Shown here one piece after another: positions 12,444-18,569 of a DNA stretch of 35,983 nt (the stretch's first letter is position 1; every line of letters begins with the position of its first letter). The stretch spans positions 1 to 35,983 of the IMG/VR virus record IMGVR_UViG_3300044638_000476; one strand, given 5' to 3'. This DNA is from a virus. Below the pieces are notes generated by a model. That model had not been told where the DNA came from, ran no database searches, and saw nothing but the letters and a program-made list of their open reading frames with translations. The translations under genes and the position numbers were made by a program.

Positions 12444-12959
12444 CTCAATTTTTGGCAGGATTTTCAGGATTTGTTGTCAACTAGGCCAAGCGGCAGCCGA
12501 AGGGAACTGCTGCGATGGCCGTGTTCCACTGCCTTGTTTATAAGGTGGAGACACGGAACCGAGGTAGGTTTAGAACTTTTAATTATATAAAATGGGGAGT
12601 CTCGGTTCCTCTGGGATGGGAGTTGGACCGGCAGTGGGAAGGTTGAGGCTAGGTACCTCACGGGGTGGACGATAGAACACCTAACCCATATTTTTTTATG
12701 GGTACGATCCATTGCTGGATGCTTGCTCTTGTTTATCTAGGCTAACAGAGGTGTCAGTCTCTGCAAGAACTATGTGTCCCGATATTCTCTACCTGATCCC
12801 ATCCGGGGGTATGAATAAGGAGTACCGTCCTATTCGCCACGTTTATTCCCTTGGTCGCAAGCTACCTACGGGAGGGCTGGGTTATGGCCCCGAAATGAAG
12901 TATAGTGGATGGGCAGAATACTGCAAATAACTTTTAGTAATCTCTTAGGAGAGTCATAT
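12444..12959 (+). ncRNA. Gene-free 516-bp stretch with candidate structured RNA
   Basis: No convincing gene lies here on either strand. Three strong helices abut with no unpaired bases between them. P1: GGCC 12484-12487 with 12517-12520, plus GCGGCAG 12490-12496 with CTGCTGC 12507-12513 (one G-U). P2: GTGTTCCAC 12521-12529 with GTGGA-g-ACAC 12545-12554. P3: GGAACCGAG 12555-12563 with CTCGGTTCC 12601-12609. Further hairpins: TGAGG/CCTCA 12644-12660, ACCCATA/TATGGGT 12684-12703, CAGAG/CTCTG 12746-12763, GCAG/CTGC 12913-12924. An alternative 8-bp pairing joins 12526-12533 with 12630-12637. This density suggests a structured RNA of about 450 nt. I do not recognise an Rfam family; the strand is taken from the flanking genes. 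Confidence 0.5.
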
Positions 12960-13256
12960 ATGAGTGGGTACACAACGCCGTATGAGTTGAAAGATGACAG
13001 AGGGAATCTTTTTTTGAATAAAAAGAAAAAGAAGGAAGATAGTCCGGATTGGTCGGGTAAGTTGAAGTTGAATGGACAGGAGTTTTATCTGTCAGCATGG
13101 GAGAAGAAGACCAAGGCTGGAGATACGTTTTTCAATATTTCATTAGGAAAGATGGTCCCAGCACAGCCGACAATGAGTCAGCATTCAATAGATAAAGGCA
13201 ATGGCTATGCTCCCGGCGATAGGAAAGAGACGCTGGATGAGGAAATTCCGTTCTGA
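12960..13256 (+). CDS. SSB-like DNA-binding protein with acidic C-terminal tip
   Basis: Encodes 98 residues from the ATG at 12960, with AGGAGAG at SD distance; an upstream ATG at 12909 would extend into the structured region and has no SD. The body (YELKDDRGNLFLNKKKKK...WSGKLKLNGQEFYLSAWEKKTKAGDTFFNISLGKMV) is a strand-rich, OB-like small protein common in phages. The C-terminus is TLDEEIPF, the acidic-aromatic tip by which single-strand binding proteins recruit partners. It would coat single-stranded DNA for the recombination and replication proteins. Canonical SSB motifs are not seen, so this is SSB-like, not proven. Confidence 0.72.
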   Translation: MSGYTTPYELKDDRGNLFLNKKKKKEDSPDWSGKLKLNGQEFYLSAWEKKTKAGDTFFNISLGKMVPAQPTMSQHSIDKGNGYAPGDRKETLDEEIPF

Positions 13257-13431
13257 TATAGTTACCACGGGGAAAGCGGATTTTACTGTTCGGCATATGC
13301 CCCCATGCGGCAGAAGTTCAGTAATGTAGCGAGTACCCGTTATAACAACTATGGGGGAAAGCCGTGTCGATCAATCGTAGGTCGTCAAGGGTTACGGTTA
13401 GTACCCCGCCCAATAGTCCGAAAGGAGCCAC
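13257..13431 (+). ncRNA. Second compact non-coding segment with repeated GGGGAAAGC
   Basis: Between the SSB-like gene and the 49-residue gene lie 175 bases without a supported gene. GGGGAAAGC occurs twice (13269-13277, 13354-13362). ACGGG 13267-13271 can pair with CCCGT 13336-13340. GGCATATGCC (13292-13301) is palindromic, and GCAT/ATGC (13293-13308) forms a small hairpin. It may continue the structured RNA upstream of the SSB-like gene or be a leader of the cysteine-rich gene. Confidence 0.35.
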
Positions 13432-13581
13432 ATGAAATACCTATTCGCATTCTGGCTAGCAATCACAGCCCCTCTCGTTTACGCTTCCTGCACAGATCGT
13501 ACCTATTGCGACCAAGGCAAGTGCATGACCTGTGTAACCTGTTGCCATTTTGGTGTAAGCTGCAGCACAACCTGTAACTAA
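13432..13581 (+). CDS. 49-residue secreted cysteine-rich protein
   Basis: A small frame from ATG 13432 to TAA 13579-13581, preceded by an excellent AAAGGAG SD. Residues 1-18 (MKYLFAFWLAITAPLVYA) form a Sec signal peptide with an A-x-A-type end (VYAS). The mature part of about 31 residues contains eight Cys (SCTDRTYC, GKCMTCVTCC, SCSTTC), enough for four disulfides or a metal cluster. No known family is recognised. An imperfect intrinsic terminator follows immediately. A periplasmic or extracellular role, or toxin-like activity, is possible but unproven. Confidence 0.7.
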   Translation: MKYLFAFWLAITAPLVYASCTDRTYCDQGKCMTCVTCCHFGVSCSTTCN

Positions 13582-13589
13582 TGACGGGT

Positions 13590-13618
13590 TGCCCAGCCGA
13601 AGGTGGCGCAGGTTTTTT
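13590..13618 (+). terminator. Intrinsic terminator after the early rightward unit
   Basis: TGCcCaGCC 13590-13598 pairs with GGTgGcGCA 13602-13610 (seven pairs including one G-U, two mismatches, GAA loop), followed by GGTTTTTTCTCGTTTTTTCT. The two T tracts make termination plausible despite the imperfect stem. It would separate early from late rightward transcription. Confidence 0.6.
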
Positions 13619-13652
13619 CTCGTTTTTTCTCCCTGCTAACAGCGGCAGCAGA

Positions 13653-13676
13653 AGTCAATACCTCCAAGTGTTGACT
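13653..13676 (+). other. Stem-loop upstream of the terminase operon
   Basis: AGTCAA 13653-13658 and TTGACT 13671-13676 form a perfect 6-bp stem with a 12-base loop, flanked by further weak CAG/CTG complementarity. It lies between the early terminator and the terminase small subunit gene, and could be an mRNA 5' structure or a protein-binding site. Confidence 0.4.
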
Positions 13677-13689
13677 GACTCTGCGGACA

Positions 13690-13705
13690 CCCCGGAAAGA
13701 CGGGG
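13690..13705 (+). promoter_or_regulatory. Hairpin holding the only SD-like sequence of terS
   Basis: CCCCG-GAAAGA-CGGGG is a 5-bp hairpin whose 3' arm (GGGG, 13702-13705) is the only purine SD-like stretch at a workable distance from the ATG at 13715. Pairing would mask it. Confidence 0.45.
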
Positions 13706-13714
13706 CTAACAACT

Positions 13715-14167
13715 ATGGCCGTCAATAAACAAATACCCTCACTAAAGAACTGGGGTGGCATCAGAACCGTTCAGCAACGGCTGGGTGGGTCAACGACCAT
13801 CGCTAAGAACCGAGAAGCCGTCGCCTACTCGTTGTTGACTATTGCCAATACCAAGATCACCGACATCATGGAATGGGATGATCAAGGCAATATCAAAGTC
13901 AAAGCTAGTAAGGATATGCCCGAACACGCCCTGCAAGCCATCAAGTCCATTAAGGTCAATGAGAAGTACGACAAAGAAGGCGGGTGTATCAGGACATTGG
14001 ACATCGAACTCTACGATAAAGTCGGTGTGCTACGAATACTGGCAAAGGCAAGTGGCCTCTTAGATACCGTCGAAGAATCCGATAAGCCGAGTGTCATTGG
14101 CATTAACGTGAAAGCACCCGAAATCATCGACATAGAGCCAGCCCATGAAAACCAAAGAGTCGAGTAG
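13715..14167 (+). CDS. terS: Terminase small subunit
   Basis: Encodes 150 residues. The first part is basic (KNWGGIRTVQQRLGGSTTIAKNREAVAYSLLTIANTKITDIMEWD), followed by ALQAIKSIKVNEKY and LDIELYDKVGVLRILAKASGLLDTVEE, the DK-x-x-AL-x-LA-x-x-x-GL-type pattern of phage small terminases. It would recognise concatemeric DNA at the packaging site and deliver it to TerL. The gene overlaps TerL by 23 bases and starts the late operon after an intrinsic terminator and a hairpin. Confidence 0.85.
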   Translation: MAVNKQIPSLKNWGGIRTVQQRLGGSTTIAKNREAVAYSLLTIANTKITDIMEWDDQGNIKVKASKDMPEHALQAIKSIKVNEKYDKEGGCIRTLDIELYDKVGVLRILAKASGLLDTVEESDKPSVIGINVKAPEIIDIEPAHENQRVE

Positions 14168-15698
14168 TAAAGCATTGCCCACCACAGGGCTAAACCTTGA
14201 CTTCTCCACCAGCCCAATGGTCTGGAAGTTTCTACAATCAAAAGCTTTCGTGCGCGGCATCATGGGGCCAGTAGGGTCGGGTAAGTCATACGCCTGCTGC
14301 GCTGAAATCATGATGAAAGCCGTTCAGCAAAAGCCTAGTCCCGTGGATGGCATCAAGTACAGCCGCTTTGCCATCGTGCGAAACAGCTACCCGATGCTGA
14401 AAACAACGACCATCAAGACATGGATAGACCTGTTTCCAGAGAGTACCTTCGGTCCACTCCTGTGGACACCACCGATTACCCATCATATCCGACTACCCGC
14501 CAGAGATGGTGCTGCTGGTATCGACTGCGAGGTGATTTTTCTTGCGCTGGATCAGCCAAAGGATGTCAGAAAGCTGCTCTCGTTGGAGTTGACCGGCGCA
14601 TGGGTGAACGAAGCGCGTGAATTACCCAAAGCAGTCATCGACGGTCTGACACACCGAGTCGGACGATACCCGACTAAACGTGATGGTGGAGCCAGTTGGC
14701 ACGGCATCATTATGGATACCAACCCAATGGACGACGATCATTGGTGGTTCCGCATGGCAGAAAAGGAGAAAATGAGTGGGGCATACAAATGGGACTTTTT
14801 CAGACAGCCCGGAGGTGTCCAAGAAGCCGATGTTGCAGAATTGCCAGAAAATCCTGAAGCTAACGACCATATATATAGCGCAGGTCGATGGTGGAAACCC
14901 AATGCCAAAGCAGAAAATACGTCTAACCTGCCGGGGGGTTACTACCAACAAATGCTGCTCGGCAAAAACCTCGACTGGATCAGGTGCTACGCCGAAGGGA
15001 AATACACCTATGTGCAAGAAGGCAGGCCAGTCTGGCCCGAATACGACGACAACCTGATGTCGCAAGACTTGGACTACGAGCCAAACCTGCCCATCCAAGT
15101 CGGCCTCGACTTCGGTCTGACTCCAGCCGCCGTCATCGGCCAGAAACACCCCTCCGGCGCATGGCACGTACTCCACGAAATCGTCACCTTCGACATGGGC
15201 CTTGAGCGATTCGGCCAACAACTGCTCGGCGAACTCAATGCAAGGTTTCCAAAAGCACAAATAATGATCTGGGGCGACCCAGCCGGTATGCAGCGCGACG
15301 CAATCTACGAAGTTACCGCCTTCGACCACCTGCGAACCCTTGGCTTGAGAGCGCAACCTACCCCAAGTAACGATTTCAAAGTCCGGCGAGAGTCCGCAGC
15401 CGCACCCATGCAGCGACTAATTAGCGGAAAACCCGGATTGCTCGTGGACAAATCCTGCAAACTTCTTAGGAAATCCCTAGCAGGCGGCTATCACTTCAAG
15501 CGGGTGTCCGTTGGCTCCGGCCAAGAACGCTTCCGAGATGCCCCCAACAAGAATGAACACTCCCACGTGGGTGATGCCTTCGGCTACCTGCTACTCGGCG
15601 GCGGCGAACACCGTAGAATGACCAAAACACCCCTCGGTCTAAGCGGCCAGTTCGTCCAACAAGGCAACGCCAGTACGGATTTTGATGTCTTTGCATAG
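14145..15698 (+). CDS. terL: Terminase large subunit
   Basis: Encodes 517 residues. Walker A is GPVGSGKS at 41-48. A hydrophobic strand ending in AWVNEARELPKAVIDGLTHRVGRYP fits the Walker B region, and IIMDTNPMDDDHWWF fits the coupling motif. The C-terminal RNase H-like nuclease shows VGLDFGLTPAAVIGQ with Asp about 322 and HVGDAFGYLLLGGG with Asp about 477. It is the packaging ATPase and nuclease that cuts and pumps DNA into the procapsid. Length is normal for the family. It overlaps terS by 23 bases. Confidence 0.95.
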   Translation: MKTKESSSKALPTTGLNLDFSTSPMVWKFLQSKAFVRGIMGPVGSGKSYACCAEIMMKAVQQKPSPVDGIKYSRFAIVRNSYPMLKTTTIKTWIDLFPESTFGPLLWTPPITHHIRLPARDGAAGIDCEVIFLALDQPKDVRKLLSLELTGAWVNEARELPKAVIDGLTHRVGRYPTKRDGGASWHGIIMDTNPMDDDHWWFRMAEKEKMSGAYKWDFFRQPGGVQEADVAELPENPEANDHIYSAGRWWKPNAKAENTSNLPGGYYQQMLLGKNLDWIRCYAEGKYTYVQEGRPVWPEYDDNLMSQDLDYEPNLPIQVGLDFGLTPAAVIGQKHPSGAWHVLHEIVTFDMGLERFGQQLLGELNARFPKAQIMIWGDPAGMQRDAIYEVTAFDHLRTLGLRAQPTPSNDFKVRRESAAAPMQRLISGKPGLLVDKSCKLLRKSLAGGYHFKRVSVGSGQERFRDAPNKNEHSHVGDAFGYLLLGGGEHRRMTKTPLGLSGQFVQQGNASTDFDVFA

Positions 15699-15727
15699 AA
15701 AGTGATATCAAAGAGATAGCATTTATA

Positions 15728-15755
15728 TTGCTGTTTGCAGGGAAAAGCATACAAT
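15728..15755 (+). promoter_or_regulatory. Candidate sigma70 promoter before the 15786 gene
   Basis: TTGCTG (15728-15733), 16-base spacer, TACAAT (15750-15755). It lies in the gap after terL, with AGGAG at 15775-15779 before the next ATG. The arrangement is the same as that before the capsid gene (21605-21632). Confidence 0.6.
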
Positions 15756-15785
15756 TTTTGGAAAATGTTTTGTTAGGAGAACGAT

Positions 15786-16181
15786 ATGCCATTATGGATT
15801 GCAGGTGCAATGCTGCTTGGTTCTAGTTATCAAGCAAATGAGGCTAGAAAAAGCGCCAGAGAAGCACGGGCTGTTGCTGAACGTGAAACAGCAATTCTTG
15901 AGCGTCAGACCAGAGCGCAGATCGAAGCCCAGCAGCAAAATGCTTCTATCGCCAGAGAGCGACTTTCCGCTGAAAAAGAAAAGTATGCGGCAGAAAAGTC
16001 TACGATGGAGAAAGAAGCTATGCGCGTGGCTCAAGAACTAGAGTCCGAGCGTCGCAAAATGGGATCGGAAGAGTCCTCAAGAATGAGAGCCAGAATCCGT
16101 GGCGGTAAACGCGCCCTGTTGTCCGAAGAACGCCTAGCACCAGAGGTCGGAATGCTCGGCACAGGAGTATCGTATGGCTAA
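15786..16181 (+). CDS. Coiled-coil protein with N-terminal hydrophobic segment
   Basis: Encodes 131 residues. A short hydrophobic start (MPLWIAGAMLLGSSYQANEARKSAREA) leads into a long charged helix (about 20-95, rich in Glu, Arg, Lys and Ala). It ends with RIRGGKRALLSEERLAPEVGMLGTG, recalling the small RGG/LLS-containing proteins often found between terL and portal genes of podoviruses. An AGGAG SD precedes the start. It may be a minor virion or head-assembly protein. Confidence 0.68.
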   Translation: MPLWIAGAMLLGSSYQANEARKSAREARAVAERETAILERQTRAQIEAQQQNASIARERLSAEKEKYAAEKSTMEKEAMRVAQELESERRKMGSEESSRMRARIRGGKRALLSEERLAPEVGMLGTGVSYG

Positions 16182-16755
16182 AAAATTAACGCCGTACCAA
16201 AAACAAATTCAGGCTCTGACAAAAACCTATCAAGCAAGCATTGCGTCGGCTGGTCCAGAGTATGAAAAAGCCTTTGCAGCAAAGCAGCAAAAGTTGTCTG
16301 CTTACAATGAGCAACTTTCGTCGTATCAGCAAAGACTAGATCAATACAATACCAAATTACAAGAATCAATTAAGTCAAAGCTTTCATTTAGTGATGGCCT
16401 TGATGAGTATCCTAATCGTGATTGGAAGCGAGGCATAAGCTATTACGTTGAAGGAGTTGGCCGAGTGCTGCCAGCAACTCTTGAGGCGAAGGGCTGGGAA
16501 GTTATTGGCAATAATCAAGTTGGATTGGTTGAGATTCGTAAGCCGAGACCTGCCCCGTTTACAGAAAAAGAACCCGCCAAGCCAGACTTTTCTGCTTCTG
16601 AACAAGAACTAGAAAATATTCAGGCTAATAAGCAAGGCGCAAAACAAACATTAGAGCGTGAGATCACCGAACGTCGATCTGCACGACTCCGTGCGGTAAC
16701 CCAAGGCTCAAGAGAGCGCCCTATGCTGTCAAAAGGAGTGACACTCAATGGATAA
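16174..16755 (+). CDS. Coiled-coil hypothetical protein of the head region
   Basis: Encodes 193 residues. Residues about 1-65 form a Gln/Tyr/Lys-rich coiled coil (YQKQIQALTKTYQASIASAGPEYEKAFAAKQQ...). The middle holds a small globular segment (SYYVEGVGRVLPATLEAKGWEVIGNNQVGLVEIRKP). A second helix and a basic tail follow (ERRSARLRAVTQGSRERPMLSKG). It overlaps both neighbours by 8 bases. No enzymatic motif is visible. A virion-associated or head assembly role is inferred from position. Confidence 0.68.
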   Translation: MAKKLTPYQKQIQALTKTYQASIASAGPEYEKAFAAKQQKLSAYNEQLSSYQQRLDQYNTKLQESIKSKLSFSDGLDEYPNRDWKRGISYYVEGVGRVLPATLEAKGWEVIGNNQVGLVEIRKPRPAPFTEKEPAKPDFSASEQELENIQANKQGAKQTLEREITERRSARLRAVTQGSRERPMLSKGVTLNG

Positions 16756-16903
16756 GTTCCAAAAGAAAGTGCAGAAAGTCATGCGCGAGTATAAGGCTGG
16801 CGGCCTACATTCTGGCAAAGGCGGTCCTGTGGTCAAAGACCCCAAGCAAGCGCAAGCCATTGCCCTGTCCGAAGCACGTAAGGCTACTAAGCAAAAGGCG
16901 TAA
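16748..16903 (+). CDS. Small protein with DUF6496-like sequence
   Basis: A 51-residue gene, ATG 16748 to TAA 16901-16903. The sequence KVMREYKAGGLHSGKGGPVV and KQAQAIALSEARKA resembles the DUF6496-type pattern (K-V-M-x-E-[YF]-K-x-G-x-L-x-S-G, then AIAIALSEAR) found in many phages and bacteria with no known role. AAAGGAG lies at SD distance. It overlaps the preceding gene by 8 bases. Confidence 0.78.
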   Translation: MDKFQKKVQKVMREYKAGGLHSGKGGPVVKDPKQAQAIALSEARKATKQKA

Positions 16904-16905
16904 TC

Positions 16906-17085
16906 ATGGAAATCAAGATCATCATTGGCGAAGAAGAAAAAGAAGACGAAGAGATGCCTATGCAGCGCACACCGTTTCAGCGTAAGGCTGCAAGAATGTT
17001 CGCAAAAATGGCGGGAAGAAGCAAGCCCAATGCAGAGGACATGAAGAAAGCCGCTGAAATCGAACACGAAGGCGAAGAAGACTAA
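16906..17085 (+). CDS. Small acidic/basic hypothetical protein
   Basis: A 59-residue gene, ATG 16906 to TAA 17083-17085. The N-terminus is highly acidic (IIIGEEEKEDEEMP), the middle is basic (RTPFQRKAARMFAKMAGRSK) and the end is acidic (EIEHEGEED). It starts two bases after the previous stop and its stop overlaps the next ATG (TAATG). The bipolar charge suggests a small head-assembly or DNA-contacting protein, but no family is recognised. Confidence 0.65.
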   Translation: MEIKIIIGEEEKEDEEMPMQRTPFQRKAARMFAKMAGRSKPNAEDMKKAAEIEHEGEED

Positions 17086-17678
17086 TGGCCGTTACCGAAG
17101 TTGCCCTCGAATCACTGACAACTAAGTCCCGGTTCGTCACGCAGGTTCAAAAAAACAACGCTGGCAACTATGTTGTAGCAGGCGCTGATGCGCCATCCAT
17201 TGTCGTTGATGTCAACCATCAGCGTAACCACGACGGCAGAGCCTTCTTTGCCTACAAGATGTACCCGACCAGCGCAAAACTAGCGGCGGGTGCAAGTATC
17301 GATATTGCAATAGCATCACCTTCTGGGGTTTATCCTCATTTAACTGTTGAGGCGCTGTGTATCGGCGACGCAGAACTGTACATCTATGAAGCGGCAACGG
17401 CCAGTGGCGGCACAGCATTTACCCCGATTAGCAGAAACAGAAACTATGCAGTTAGTAACCCAAGCCAAGTCGCAATGGTCATCGGCCCAACAGTCACAGC
17501 ACTGGGTACTCAGCTTGATGCACAGATTATCCCCGGTGGCGTAGGCAAGAAAGCAGGTGGTGGCGATGCAGGCTCACTAGAGTATGTGCTAAAGCCACTG
17601 ACAACGTATCTGTTTCGACTGACAAATGTAAACGGCGTTTCACACGCAGCGCATCTAGCCTTGGAGTGGTATGAATAA
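17085..17678 (+). CDS. Putative minor virion structural protein
   Basis: Encodes 197 residues, strand-rich with few charges. A central AFFAYKMYPTSAKLAAGASIDIAIASPSGVYPHLTVEA stretch and a C-terminal YLFRLTNVNG...AHLALEWYE resemble the beta-sandwich proteins often located between terminase and portal or near capsid genes (head-decoration or fibre-type). No signal peptide or catalytic motif is visible. It is coupled to both neighbours by one-base overlaps. Confidence 0.65.
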   Translation: MAVTEVALESLTTKSRFVTQVQKNNAGNYVVAGADAPSIVVDVNHQRNHDGRAFFAYKMYPTSAKLAAGASIDIAIASPSGVYPHLTVEALCIGDAELYIYEAATASGGTAFTPISRNRNYAVSNPSQVAMVIGPTVTALGTQLDAQIIPGGVGKKAGGGDAGSLEYVLKPLTTYLFRLTNVNGVSHAAHLALEWYE

Positions 17679-18073
17679 TGCCTAATTTGAATCTTACGCC
17701 TGCTGAAGAGAACATCGTCAAATACCATCGTCGGTCTATTGAGACAGGCAATGTTGGCTCTGACCCTGAAGGCAATCCGATTACGGTGTACTCATCGACA
17801 ATTTACATCCCTGAAGGAAAATACAAGGGACAGTTTGCTACTGTGCCGGGATGGGTAGACAACAAGATCGTAACAGATGAAGATGAACTCTATAAGGTTT
17901 GGAAAGCCGACATTGAGAAAGGCGATTGGCCTATTTATCAAAGTGGCGAGGCGGGTGGTAAACGCGCCGAAGAAATACACTCGGTTATGGATGATGAGGA
18001 ACAACAAGCGAGGGCAGTAATGAAGCCCCGCCAAGTTGATCGTCCAATGTTAATGAAAGAAAAATTAAAGTGA
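17678..18073 (+). CDS. Hypothetical protein of the head module
   Basis: Encodes 131 residues (MPNLNLTPAEENIVKYHRRSI...), containing ITVYSSTIYIPEGKYKGQFATVPGWVDNKIV, a strand-rich segment, and an acidic-to-basic helical end. Phages with the same portal type often carry a protein like this just before the portal gene. It is coupled to its downstream neighbour by a GTGA overlap. Its function is unknown. Confidence 0.68.
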   Translation: MPNLNLTPAEENIVKYHRRSIETGNVGSDPEGNPITVYSSTIYIPEGKYKGQFATVPGWVDNKIVTDEDELYKVWKADIEKGDWPIYQSGEAGGKRAEEIHSVMDDEEQQARAVMKPRQVDRPMLMKEKLK

Positions 18074-18243
18074 TAAACAAATCCAAAAAAGAAGTGTGGG
18101 ATAAAGAGCGTCCTAAAGATTTGGGTGAGCCGAAGAAGATGAGCGAATCGCAAAAGCGTAGTGCTATGCGTCGCGCACAACAAGCCGGTCGTCCTTATCC
18201 TAACTTAATCGACAACATGGCCGCAGCACGGGGCGGCAAGTGA
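18070..18243 (+). CDS. Small basic protein (QKRSAMRRAQQAGRPYPNLIDN), GTG start
   Basis: A 57-residue gene from GTG 18070 (GTGA overlap) to TGA 18241-18243. It is strongly basic, with KKMSESQKRSAMRRAQQAGRP and the conserved-looking YPNLIDNMAAARGGK end, a short phage pattern I recognise from other head modules without a known role. Its stop overlaps the next start as GTGA. DNA or capsid binding would suit its charge. Confidence 0.75.
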   Translation: MINKSKKEVWDKERPKDLGEPKKMSESQKRSAMRRAQQAGRPYPNLIDNMAAARGGK

Positions 18244-18569
18244 GCAAGTACAAAGACCCTGAAGGCGGGTTGACCGAAGCTGGTCGGCGCAAGTTCGAGG
18301 CATCCGGTGAGAGTAAGAATCTAAAGCCGGGAGTCAAAGAATCGTCGCCAACAGGTGAGAAGGCCAGACGCAAGGGTTCTTTTTTAACGCGCTTTTATAC
18401 CAACTTGAGTGGGCCATTGGTTGATGAGGATGGCGATCCAACAAGATTGGCGTTAGCAGCGAACGCATGGGGTGAGCCTGTGCCAAGAACACGCAGTTCT
18501 GCCGCACGGTTGGCAGCTAAAGGTCGAAACCTATTAGAGAAATACAAGCTGGAGAGCGATAATGGCTGA
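18240..18569 (+). CDS. DUF6321-like protein
   Basis: Encodes 109 residues from a GTG start. The pattern DPEGGLTEAGRRKFEASGESKNLKPGVKE, EKARRKGSFLTRFYTN, GPLVDEDGDPTRLALAANAWGEPVP and ARLAAKGRNLLEKY matches what I know of the DUF6321 family, common in phages. The function is unknown. Its basic surface and location beside the portal suggest a DNA- or head-related role. It overlaps the portal gene by 8 bases. Confidence 0.75.
   Translation: MSKYKDPEGGLTEAGRRKFEASGESKNLKPGVKESSPTGEKARRKGSFLTRFYTNLSGPLVDEDGDPTRLALAANAWGEPVPRTRSSAARLAAKGRNLLEKYKLESDNG

Noticed and set aside
12712-12930. Possible gene through the structured region (TTG start, or a 39-residue frame from ATG 12811)
   Set aside because: Neither start has an SD at a usable distance, and the frame runs through predicted hairpins with no recognisable protein pattern.
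12444-12959. Group I intron, RNase P RNA or tmRNA
   Set aside because: No interrupted gene flanks the region, and the conserved core sequences of these RNAs were not found by eye.
13305-13577. 90-residue frame overlapping the cysteine-rich gene
   Set aside because: It lacks an SD, whereas the overlapping 49-residue frame has a strong SD and a signal peptide.
14622-15356. 244-residue antisense frame opposite terL
   Set aside because: It lies wholly within the well-supported terminase gene, with no SD and no domain pattern.
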